Notes under the pieces: model-generated
Databases searched by the model: none
What the model was told of the DNA's origin: nothing
The model's input: the letters and a program-made list of their open reading frames with translations, nothing else
Source of the DNA: Symbiodinium natans
Lineage: Eukaryota > Sar > Dinophyceae > Suessiales > Symbiodiniaceae
Assembly: GCA_905221605.1 (NCBI GenBank)
Contig: CAJNDS010002411.1
Span: 1 to 64,000, forward strand
DNA length: 64,000 nt
Direction: 5' to 3'
Position numbers and translations under genes: made by a program
Shown here: in pieces, positions 12,801 to 22,714 of the stretch
How positions within the stretch are numbered: the first letter of the stretch is position 1
How the letters are laid out: each line of letters begins with the position of its first letter

Positions 12801-14323
12801 TCCGAACCTCATCAAGCAGAAGAGCATACAGCGATTCACCTACATGTTGACGCTCTGTTGTTCTTTTCAGACTTGGGGCTCGTCTCGCCTCTCCCTGATA
12901 ATAAACATTGATAAAACTATGGCGTAGAAATTAAAGCTCTGAATCCGAAACTCAAATTCTACTTGTGAGGGAAGCGGGAGGCTGTGCGAGGGCGCGCCTG
13001 TGCCAGCTTGACCATATCTACTGACTGGAATACTCCTAAGCATTCAAAGGCGGTGTTCTCCATAAGACCAATCAAACTGAGCAACGATGTGTCTGCCTGA
13101 CCTACAGATCGATTGTCCTCGGCACCCCACCTGCCAACCCCTCCACACCCCACTCGTAATGGCGTTCCACTTCAAATCTTCAGCAAGAGATATTTGGTGG
13201 CACAGTCGTTGATTTGTACTGCAAGTTGACCTGGGCGATTTTCCGGCGGCAGCCACATCAGGCGCCCCAAGCCAGCTGCAAGTAGGTTCAAAATGCACGA
13301 ACTTATGGACATGTCCAATTTAAGCTTACAGAGCTTTACCTGCTTTTCTTTACAGTTTTACCTATGTCTGCCCCCTGCTGCAAGCCCCATGGGGACCCTG
13401 GAGTTGCTTTGCCTCCTCAGCACCCTCGAAGATCCCGAGCAAGAGCACGACCTTAGAACACTCAAAACTTCAATCAAGCTTTAAATCTCTCGGCTTTCAG
13501 CAGCGGCTTTTGGCAGCAGCTGTGTGCTTGAGCCGCTGCACAGACAACAGCCTTCAGCAGCTCGTTCTACGTCTAAAGCCTACACTATACTCGTCTGGCG
13601 TCCTGGCACAAGAGAGAGCGAACCTCCGCACGCATTACACAAGATGCCTCAAAGTGGCCGACCTAACATGACGCGACTCTCGCAAGAGCATTGGCATTCG
13701 CTCATTCGCTCCATCTTGATCGCTCAAATACTCAAGTTGACGTCGTTCCATGTCGTTCCATCGGGGCAACTGAGGTACTTGCGTTTGGGCTGCCATTCAG
13801 ACGGCGAAGAACTTCCATCTAGCAAATCGGGACCACTCTGCAATTGCACAGCACGGACAGGACCGGAAGACTTTGGATTGCCTCTCTGCCGGCCCCGCTG
13901 TGCGCAACCTCACCACATCCAGAGAACAATGCTCAACAACAGAGACCTGACAAGGCCCCCAAACATCCTAAAAGCTGGGGCCGGGAGCAACATGAGCAAC
14001 CTGTCCATGCTCAAACTCGGCCGCACACCGTCTTTATGGCAACCGTCCGCTGGCTGCGGACCTCCATGGCCTTCAAAAACGTGAGAGAAACACGCAGCAT
14101 GTGGAGAGAAATGCCAGGAAGACAGGAAGACACCCACCTTGCAGACTGTGCCGAAGGTTCCCTTTCCCATGACGCACCTGCCGTGGTTTTGTGGTCTCGG
14201 CGACTTCTGCTCAAGATAATCTTCAGTGAAGAGATGAGAAAGGTCAGCAACAAATGTGCCGGTGCACTGCACACGGTAGCGTGGCCCAGGGGGCCACGAG
14301 TCTTCAGCCCGATGTCGCATGAC
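9877..14323 (-). CDS. GSK3/shaggy-type serine/threonine protein kinase, about 19 exons
   Basis: Cytosolic/nuclear Ser/Thr kinase of the CMGC group. Exons placed (minus): 14320-14268, 14177-14138, 14070-14029, 12839-12772, 12451-12413, 12279-12217, 12154-12095, 12025-11984, 11285-11261, 11176-about 11140, about 11076-10972, 10862-10830, 10754-10694, 10618-10587, 10469-10441, 10363-10324, 10271-about 10226, 10037-10008, 9948-9877. Visible in order: glycine loop GKGTFGTV, lysine VAIK, VNFVLEYM, YMYQLLRGLDSLYRHG, catalytic loop HRDIKPANLL, DFGTAK, activation segment AYVCSR then FYRAPELIL, SSVDMWAAGCVLGEML, GIDQLYKIIE, MGTPTAQQLYAMNP, FDPRKRPRP, FFGELR, FNFTEQ and a C-terminal PPEIFKNLMP. The activation-loop Tyr (AYVCS) and two primed-site basic residues (HRD Arg, GTAK Lys) are conserved. 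The helix C exon between 14029 and 12839 was not placed. The start at 14320 is the first in-frame ATG of the most 5' exon; upstream exons are possible. Confidence 0.94.
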
Positions 14324-14688
14324 CTACAGCGAAGCACAGAACCAGCCAGAACTGAACATGTGCAGAACTCTGCGACCAAAGGGAAATCGAAGATCGAAGA
14401 CCATGAGATGTCGTAAGACCAATATATAATATCCACCTGCCTAAGGATTGACGAAGGGGCAGCTTGCCTTAGGGCGCGACCGGTGCAGGCTCGTAAGGCC
14501 TGAAGGGTGCTGTGCCATCCACGGGGTGAAGCCTCCAGTGGACTCGGCGCATCTCGAAGTTCAGTTCTCACTTCTCAAACATTCCCGGTTCTATGCCGTT
14601 AGCTCTCTCTTCCATGCCCCCGCATCCTCAACTCTATGCCCTACTTTATCCCACGTCGAATCATCTCTGTGCATGTCTTCTTTCACAG
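14324..14688. promoter_or_regulatory. Head-to-head gap, possible divergent promoter region
   Basis: The kinase runs leftward from about 14320, and the next convincing exon (14689) runs rightward. If both 5' ends are correctly placed, at most about 370 bp are shared. No TATA-like or other element is recognised. The call rests on gene order alone. Confidence 0.3.
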
Positions 14689-17600
14689 GTCACGGCCGCG
14701 GAGGGAGGCCCGTGCCGAGCAGCCTTCGAGGATCAAAACAAGTCGCCAGCATGCGGCCGCAACCTGGACGAGCTGTACGAGATACGGTGAGTTCCAGGCG
14801 GTGGAGGGTGCAGCAGAGGCCGTCGTGGAACATGGAAATAATCGTGCAGTGCATCTTCAGGAGGATCCTCAGCATGGCCGGTGCATCACTTCATGTACAC
14901 ACACACACACTTTTGCATACTCAGCACTTCAGGCACTCACCAGGCGTCTCCGTTTTGGGTCACCATCCATACCTACGAAAAGACATCAACAGATCTGCCA
15001 CGATTGATGTTGCATTAGTCATTAGTCCTCCTGCCTCAAGCATGCAGATGGCACGTCATCTGCTACTGTGGCTGCCGGCTGCAGCAGTCCCTTCATGGGC
15101 TGCACGCATTCCAGCTCCAGCTGCAGAAGAGAACACCACTAGACCTCTAGGCAGCTGCCTGTGCTTGCTTGTCTAGTCAGTCTAGTCTTTCTCAAAGATT
15201 GCAACGAACACGTCGAAACCCGGTCATCTAGTTCTGGCTACCTGGCTGTTTATTGGTTGTGTCGGTGTCAGCTATGTCATGGAGTCGGCTAACACATCTG
15301 AAGCACAGCTTGACTCAGCTTGACCAACAATCAGCTGCACTGGCACAGACGAAGTGGCCAGAAGCCGGTCACAAGAATGAATTGAACAGAAGTTCTCAAA
15401 CAACGCCAAACATGTGCAGGCAACTTACAGGGCGCGACCTTCCCCCCATGAATCCCAACGTCTTGAGCCCGTCATAAATAACGCAGCAAAGCTGATGCAA
15501 GCACAGTGCCCCTGGGCGTGAAACAATTTAGCCTTGTGTTCATGTGAAGAGACACCCAGTAGACATGCATCACCAGTTGGCGAAGCCAAGCACAGACCAT
15601 CGTTGAAGTGTTGTGTTTTTTGTTTGGTTTTGGTGCTGTCGTTCTTGAGACGGCATTGGCCTCATCAAACACGAAGATGAGAAGCTATGTGCTGCCATAC
15701 CGCAAACACACGGATATGGCAGGAGTTCAAGTACTTGAGACAATGCCCCTTTGACTTGCCCTTCCCCCAGTGTGCACGCGCCGCACACGCATGTTCTCGA
15801 CACACGTGCAAAATACGCACTTGTCACCGCACGCGCGGGAGGGGAGCACATTTTTGTCAGCGTGAATGAGATTTCTGCTCAAGTGGGTTCTGACCAATCT
15901 TGGAGTTTGCGAATCTGCAGTGTGCACGTGCCGGAGATACCACTTTACACGAGAAGACACGACTTAACCTACCCACTTGTAGGTCTCACAGTGCACATCA
16001 CGGCAAGTAGTCTGGCTCAAATGCAAATCCCTAAACCGCTCTTGGCTCTGTCGGACAAAAGAACCGTCGGTGGTGTCAGCCCGAAATGTCTCAAGAGGTC
16101 GGAAAGAAGAAGTTGCGCAGGTTTGGGCCCATCCATGCCACCTCGCTACTGCTGTGACTTCAAGTTTTGGACATGACTTCTTGCCCACGCTAGGTCCTCG
16201 CATCTGAAATCGAAAAGCACGAGAAACAAGTCAGAGTTTTGCGCGCAGACGAGGCGAAGAGGACCCTCCACTTGCAGAACTTTTTTCGCAAGCCTGTCAA
16301 GTCTGGCAGGAGAATGCTAGACAGTCAAGAGTCGCCACACCTCAGATCGCCCAGCTTCGGCCTTGACCGGCCTTAGTGCTCAGTTTTTGCCAATCATTAA
16401 CCTGCATCTGACTGCAAACGCAGATGTCTATGGACGCAGCTTTTCAAAAAACACAATACATGGACGCAACGTTCAGCGTTCGACGCATCCTCGCCCTACA
16501 CCATTCTTCATGGTGATCTTCCTTTGCCTTCTCTGTCGAGATCCGTGAGTGCATATAAAACCAAGAATCAGCTGACTCTGACTGCAACTGCAAGCCGACT
16601 TGACCAGCTCGCGTCGATCTGGCATGGCTACTTTGATGATTGCATCCTCCTGTACTGCACATTGCTTCTGACAGAAACATTAAATTCTATCGCCAGAATA
16701 CGCCTGAGGTCCCGACTCAGCCACCAGGCCCAGGGAACGTTCGTGCAAGCGACGCCATGTGCATGGCGGTCTGCGCCCACGCCTGGGGTTCAGGTCTGCA
16801 GAGCTAGACATTGGAGGCAAGCTCCTAGGGACGGGGACGAATTCTAACGCACAGACTTAAGGGGTGTATCAGATGTATCAAAAGGGGCCCGTTGAGGGGT
16901 GAGTGAATGTGCTTCGCTATACTGGCAGTGTCTGCGCACCCATGTCTTTCACCGGACCCGGGGAGGGACACAACAGGGGGGGCAGCATCGAACCAGGCAC
17001 CCCTCGCATGCACCATGTTGAGGTGAGAATGGGGATAGTTGCCCGACTTCCGCTGTACACAGCCGGTCTGATCGCGACATGTAGGGCTCCTACTCGCAAA
17101 GGCTGAATTCGTTCGTTGATCAGCATCCTCATTAATCTTACTGGCTGGTGTGAAGCACTCGGTCCCATCACTGGGCAAGTCGCTGCACAGCCACACTCGC
17201 GGGGCAAACGCCATTGCCCCAGACGGGGGCACTTCCATCAAAATGGAAGGGCGAGGTGCGCAAGGGTCGGGGGCAACACGGATTCGGTCGGCGTTGGGAC
17301 TTAGCTCACCTTGGGGACTCGGTGGGTGCTGTTCTTCCGACTAGGTCTTGCATCTGGCGTTGGGGGGGCGGGTGGGCGCCGACCTTCCAACTCAACACGG
17401 CGGGTATCGGCGGGTTATGCGGGCATAAGCAACCTTACGCCTCATAGGACTCTTACCTAGCTTTTCGTCATAATCGACGCATCGTCTACAACAACTGCAC
17501 GACCACAGAAGGGGAAGGGACAGTCTCACGGAGGCCGCTTCAGGGCACTATCTCTGTGTGGACTGTCATCATTTCGCGTTGCGTTGTGTTTTTCGTTCTT

Positions 17601-18549
17601 TGTCGCTTCTTTGCTTCGTGTTTTTTTTTTGGTCTGTCCGCACGTGCACAACTCGGCGCCATGCGCACCCATTTGTCCCAGCAATAACAAACCTGATGGG
17701 TAGACGGATGAAGCCTCGGTCGGTACTCACTGTATCGGTTAAACGGAAGCGCTGTAGCGAGCAAAAAGCATCCGCATCGGCCCCGGCATGTTTCGCTAGG
17801 AATGCTGCCCGACGTTTGCGGATGAGCAGAGTAGTTACTCTCGGAACTTGGAGCACACGACATCGCAACGCGGGCAAGTGTTTAGGCGTCAAGGGCTTGC
17901 GAGCAGCGAGCATCTCCAACTTCCCAAGCGCATGTCACACCTCCGCACCTCGCGGACCTCGCGGCCGCCGCGAACACGCACTCGCGCGTCGATGCTCTCG
18001 CACCACACGTCCTGCACACCCTGTTTTTTCGTCGTCCAGACCCGGCGTCCTGTGGCGCACAACGGGTCTTGCATCCTCTGATGCCCAAAGCGTCCTCTGG
18101 CGCTGATTTTCGTTTCGCCGTTCGGCTGGCGTTTCTTCGTGTCTTGGGTCGTTTTTGCTGCCTTCAGGCGAAACATTTGGGGGATAGCCCGTTGTCCCAA
18201 GCACTGCCATAGCGATGAGTGGGCTTTTGACTTTTGCCGAATCGGGCCCAGGTCCCAGGACTTGTGTTTTTTTTGTTTTCTGTTCCTCGTGTTTTCTCTT
18301 TTTCTCCTTTTGTCAGGTATAGTTAGTTTTATCCTGTTCTTCACGTTTCTCCTGACATTCGTCATGTGAACGCCAGCCTCCGGTATGGCGGCCGCATCGT
18401 GAATCATGAGCGGTGGTGTTTGATTGTTCTTGTTTTTAGTTTTTTTTGCCGCGGGGGGGGGGGGGGGGTTCTCAGCAGGTCCCACCCCCGCCACGTAGTA
18501 AATCAATAGGGGGAGTCGGCCCGATGCCTCTCCGGATGGCGTCCAAGGG

Positions 18550-18584
<35 letters not shown>

Positions 18585-20005
18585 TGTATCAAAAAGAAGC
18601 ATCCGTTGCACCATGTGTAAGCGCAAAAGACCCCGGACAGGATCTCTATCGAGGTGAGAATCGATCTTAGGCCCATGTTTCGGGATTTTGAGTGCGTTTT
18701 GGGTTCTGGTGTTCGGGGGTGTAGAGCCTAGGGTGTGTAGGTTTGGGGGTTTAGGGTTTTGACACAGAGGACTCGAAACCACCGTACGGGAGGTTTAGCG
18801 TTCAGAGTTCAGGGCTATGAGCTCAACAGATAACACATACTGACTCCAAAGTTAAGAGTAGCCATTGCTAGCTTTTGCGAGTGTCTCAGCTGCATAGCAT
18901 GACCTCAGGTGTCGCACCTACATTGGGTACTTGCGGGTTACTACTCTGAATGCTGTTGACTGCGCCTGCCCACCTGGAAAGTCTCACGCAAGCACAACTG
19001 TGTGACCGTGTTCAACACCGACTCGGTGGCAGTGCGAACAACAAGATGGCATTTGCGGCCGCCACCGCAGAAACAACCAAAAAACACAGAAGCATCGCTG
19101 CGACATGCAACGAAGCTAGTCTTCTCTAAGACTCTAAGCATGTTCCAAGGAGTGCGTGTGTGTGTTGCTGTGCTACAGCCAACTCTCGAGACAACTGTTG
19201 TTCAAACGACGTGGGAAACTGGAAATCAACAGTTCGCCACTTCTTTTGGACAAGATGGCGAAAAATGCAACGTCTTTCATGTGGAGACCGGCTCGCAACT
19301 TTGAGCTGCTCCTGGGCTCCATACCGATACCTGTCTTACACAGGACCCCCCATGACCCCCTCTTGACTTTCGATCTCTGTGATTTTCTGGGCTGCGCAGC
19401 GTGGTCATGCTAGATTAATCGAGACTGTAATTGCTAGTCCTGGCAGCTGACTGACTACACAGTACGAGACTCTGTGGATGAAGCTGTGGTATTTCAGCAC
19501 GTAGAAAAAACACTTTGACACGCTGCAATCACGCAGCGGGTTCTCAGGTGACATGGGAAGCATGGGCAGAGCTTGTCTGCCTTTGCTGGATTGTTTGGTC
19601 CATGCGAGCGCTCGCTGGCTTGCTCCTGCAGGTGGCTGCAGGCATCGCTTTTAAGGACGCGAACAGCAACGGCCAGACTGCCAAGAACAAACATATTGCA
19701 GCAATGAAGTCGGCATCAAGTCTTTTTTTGCACTGAAGGCTACAGCTTCCAATGTCGGAGCAGGTCGAGCCACGATGCCTTGTTGTTGAAGCTGCGTGTG
19801 CGTCTCCGCGTCCACATTGCAAGGCCACAAGATGCTGGAAGAGAATGAGAAACGCTTCCCACACGGCTTTTTCAGAGCAGCTGGGTGCATTTCGCGTGGG
19901 CCTTGCTCGGTCTGCTCTTGCTCTCCAAGGTCACGTCTTCGATTCACGGCTTGCTCAAGGTGCTAGTTCTTGGAAACTTCATCCCAAGGGGTCTCGTGAA
20001 CATGG
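14689..20005 (+). CDS. Multi-exon membrane protein with a charged helical segment; not recognised
   Basis: I do not recognise the family. Exons with good splice sites, consistent phase or strong third-position GC: 14689-14786 (ends ELYEI, donor GTGAGT), 14798-14894 (NMEIIVQCIFRRILSM), 16194-16309 (VLASEIEKHEKQVRV, then QNFFRKPVKSG; charged, probably helical), a frame around 19190-19330 (KMAKNATSFMWRPARNFELL), 19548-about 19700 (WIVWSMRALAGLLLQV, hydrophobic) and 19876-20005 (HFAWALLGLLLLSKVTSS, then GLLKVLVLGNF; donor GTAAG). The first two join in phase. Linking all six into one gene is inference; the 15.0-19.1 kb gap surely hides exons. At least two hydrophobic segments suggest an integral membrane protein. 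A channel or transporter is possible but unsupported. Confidence 0.5.
16860..18480. other. Block of distinct CpG-rich composition, no gene recognised
   Basis: From about 16.9 kb, and most clearly at 17.56-18.37 kb, the sequence is visibly richer in CG dinucleotides than its surroundings. It ends in T-rich DNA and a pure G run at 18452-18468. Open frames exist on both strands (17558-18106 plus, 17889-18782 minus) but carry no recognisable motif. It sits between plus-strand exons, so it may be an intronic insertion. Confidence 0.45.
18551..18583. repeat. (CAG)11 microsatellite
   Basis: Eleven consecutive CAG units. In one plus frame they would give a poly-Gln run, but no flanking coding signal supports translation. 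Confidence 0.9.
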
Positions 20006-20214
20006 GTAAGCCAACCTTGGCAGAAAGTTGCAAATCATGTAGCAAAGGCCCTTTTGCCACGGAATGTCGAATGCATCCCCTGATTAGTGTAACCCCCCGC
20101 GCCCGCTGAGCAACTAGGTATCCCTGAATTCCTTGATGGCCCGAGAAACTTAACACAATGGCACAGGATTCGATGTGTTTGTATTGTTGCAGTAGGGGGA
20201 TGTTTTTATCCAAA

Positions 20215-20667
20215 TGTCACGTTTGGGGTCTAAAGGGTTTAGGGTCTAGGCTTCAGGGTTTGGAGGGTTTAAGTAATAACTTAAACAATTTGGGTGTAAG
20301 CTCAGAGAGAGAGGGAGAGCGACAGACGGAGCAGGATGTTGGTTGGTTTGAGGCTTTTGGGAGCTCAACCCACCCCCTAATTCGGAATAGGGTTTTAAAG
20401 GCAGGGTCGGTTCGGCAGGATTTTCCGGAAAGTGTTTGTATAATTAGGGGGTATTTAATAAAAGGGGGAAGCGATTAAAGCCAAGTCGTTCCGGGAATCC
20501 AGATGTTTTTCCAGAATTTAGGGGGTTTGGTTTGAAGCCGACTTTAAGCCAATGCCGTGGCCTCTTGGCTTAACGGCCGGGCATCTGAATTTCAAAGGCA
20601 AGCCTTCTTTCCGAGACCCCGGCAACCCGAACTCCAAACTGACACGAAATCAAGAATTCCCTTTACA

Positions 20668-20698
<31 letters not shown>

Positions 20699-20721
20699 CG
20701 TATATCTATATATATATATAC

Positions 20722-20756
<35 letters not shown>

Positions 20757-21560
20757 TTGGACATGTATGAATGGTCTCCATCAATCCGGCAAAACAGTGG
20801 TCCAGGACCCAGGCGGACCCAGGCCCCGTGCCCTGGATTTCTGAGCTTTATTCAAGGCCAGGCAGTTGAGTCTCAAAGGCAGGCCAAAGGCAGGCCCCCT
20901 TTCCATCACCCCGAAAACCCCAGAGCCGAAACCCTTTAAAACAACCACATGAAAAATTGGTTTGGATCAGTCCGGCCAAGGGCTGGTCCAGGAGCCAAGT
21001 GGATCTGCTATAATGGGCACTGGTTTGGGACCCTCTCCAACGTCCTGGCCCCTGGGCCCTGGATTTCACAATATCATATCGGTCCCTTTTGAATTCATAC
21101 AAACTCGTCCTTTGTCAAATCACATGGACCCCTGTTTCGTTCATATGAACTCATCCCTTTTAAACTCATATACAGTCATCCCTTTCACAGGCAACCAGAT
21201 ATGGATTCCTTTGACATGCTTCTCAACTCATCACGTTTATAACCAGACATGGATTCTTCTTATACTCATGCCTAAAAATCACATGGCCCCTTTTAAAATC
21301 ATTAAGACTCATCCAAGATCAGATGGATCCCTTATAATTTCGTGTAAACTCATGCCATTTCAAACGCATCCTTAACGTATATAAATTCACCCCGTTTAAA
21401 ATCACATGGATCCTTTTGAAAATCATATAAACTCATGTAAATCATGTGAACCCCTTTTAACTCATATAAACTTATCCCTTTTCAACCATATCATCGGGAG
21501 CCCCTTCATATAAACTCATCGTTTTTAAATCATACGGACCCTTTATTTAAGATTTGTGTA
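20215..21560 (-). repeat. Dispersed element, copy B: inverted relative to copy A
   Basis: Left to right: TTTAGGG-like units (20215-20275), a GC-rich spacer interrupted by an AT microsatellite, then a degenerate array (21075-21545) of units such as 'catatggatccctttt' and 'aaactcatcccttt'. These are reverse complements of the array units in copy A. Spacer blocks around 20800-21065 also match copy A inverted, including the 'ccagggcccaggggccagg' family and the 'gtttaaagggtttcggct' family. Divergence is high enough to suggest age. Confidence 0.75.
20672..20753. repeat. (AT)n microsatellite inside element copy B
   Basis: About 80 bp of alternating A and T with a few C/G interruptions, preceded by a short A run. 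Copy A has no equivalent here. Confidence 0.9.
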
Positions 21561-21792
21561 AACTGTGACGGGGGTAGGGTGGGGTAGGGGGGGGGTTGGG
21601 GTAGGGGTGGGGGGTGTCGGGGGGGGGGGGGGGGTAAGGGAGGGGGGGGAGGGGGTAAGGGGGGGTAAGGGAGGGGGTAAGGGAGGGTAAGGGAGGGTAA
21701 GGGAGGGTAAGGGAGGGTAAGGGAGGGTAAGGGAGGGTAAGGGAGGGTAAGGGAGGGTAAGGGAGGGTAAGGGAGGGAGGGGGTAAGGGGGG
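21560..21792 (+). repeat. G-rich tandem repeat, unit GGGAGGGTAA
   Basis: A degenerate G-rich lead (21560-21660) is followed by about a dozen near-identical 10-bp units. Every unit carries two GGG runs, so the plus strand could form many G-quadruplexes. It abuts the outer end of element copy B and lies about 100 bp beyond the stop codon of the PAP2 gene. Confidence 0.9.
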
Positions 21793-21889
21793 TGCACCTT
21801 TATTACAATCGTTTGGTGCGGCGATGTGTTGCGAACATGACTTTGGGCCTTGGATCATGCTCAGGCAAAACTGAGGCTTTGTGCCGTCG

Positions 21890-22714
21890 TCATGGTCTGA
21901 CTGCTTGGGGTTTCAGACTTGCTGGCTGATCGGCAGGTGTCAGACAAGGCACACCAAAGCAAAGAATTACCACGGCCCATGGTTGAGGCTCTGCCCATTC
22001 CAGAATACCACGGAGGCGTGGACCAATAAGCGCCCACCACATTCCCATGCAGCAGCCCCAAGCAACACCGCCGAGAGTTTGCTGAATCGTATGATCTTTA
22101 TCCCAAATCCGTGCGGCAGCCATGGCTCCTGAAGGCAAGACTGCAACCCAAAAAACCTTCTTGAATGGGACACCCACGTGAAGTCCCAGGTATAAGGCAA
22201 AGTAGACAGAGATAAAGGTCATGATGGAAGTGTGGCTGCTGGGAAAACCAGGATCCTTTGTAGAGTCCCTGCGCGAGCCCTGTGGCCGCTTCCAAAGAGA
22301 CGGTGGGAGCGTTCGCTTCACGATCTGTTTCATGGCTTTGGTAACAATGTTTGCCATGATCACGCCAAGAGTGCAGAGGGGAGCGACCTCTCGGCGAAGC
22401 ACTTGCAGAATACTCATTGTTAAGATCACTGTGATGGTGATGAGAGCGGAAAGGCCAATCCCCGGTGAACTTTCGGAGCCAGTTTGCACAGTTTGCACCG
22501 ATCCCTTCATCGCCTTCATCCCTTTCATCCCTTTCAGGAACAACGCCGGCCGTCGCCGGGTCCTTAAGGTACACGCCCAAAGAGCCAGAGCCACTGTGCA
22601 CAGACCCGGAGGACTTGCAGATGTGTCCCGGATTTTCGTAAAGTGGACGAAGTTTGCAGGTCTCAAAAGGGTTGGCTCACGGCCAAGACCTCTGAACGGG
22701 GCGAGACCCTTCAT
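21890..22714 (-). CDS. PAP2-superfamily lipid phosphatase, dolichyldiphosphatase-like
   Basis: An intact 274-codon frame. The family removes phosphate from lipid phosphates or diphosphates at a membrane; the dolichyldiphosphatase branch recycles the dolichol carrier at the ER. Seen here: hydrophobic segments at about residues 90-112 and 118-130, a basic KRTLPPSLWKRP stretch in the place of motif 1, GFPSSHTS as motif 2, a hydrophobic stretch ending WVAVLPSGAM, and ARIWDKDHTIQQ as motif 3 (Arg, five residues, His). The residue four after that His is Gln rather than Asp, as in dolichyldiphosphatases and some plant homologues. Motif 1 is not clean. The first 70 residues (MKGMKAMKG region) look unconserved, so the true start may be further in or spliced from upstream. 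Long for an exon in this window. Confidence 0.75.
   Translation of the reverse strand: MKGLAPFRGLGREPTLLRPANFVHFTKIRDTSASPPGLCTVALALWACTLRTRRRPALFLKGMKGMKAMKGSVQTVQTGSESSPGIGLSALITITVILTMSILQVLRREVAPLCTLGVIMANIVTKAMKQIVKRTLPPSLWKRPQGSRRDSTKDPGFPSSHTSIMTFISVYFALYLGLHVGVPFKKVFWVAVLPSGAMAAARIWDKDHTIQQTLGGVAWGCCMGMWWALIGPRLRGILEWAEPQPWAVVILCFGVPCLTPADQPASLKPQAVRP

Noticed and set aside
14448-15176. 242-codon plus frame as a single gene
   Set aside because: It is better explained as two short exons (14689-14786 in another frame and 14798-14894 in this frame) with an intron between and non-coding flanks.
17889-18782. 297-codon minus frame
   Set aside because: Low-complexity Lys/Arg/Pro composition with poly-Ala from the CAG tract, poly-Pro from the G run and a telomere-like tail; no motif and it crosses several repeats.
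20557-20844. Ile-Tyr repeat peptide
   Set aside because: A translation of the AT microsatellite inside repeat copy B.
21543-21858. Pro/Leu/Thr periodic peptides on the minus strand
   Set aside because: By-product of the GGGAGGGTAA array.
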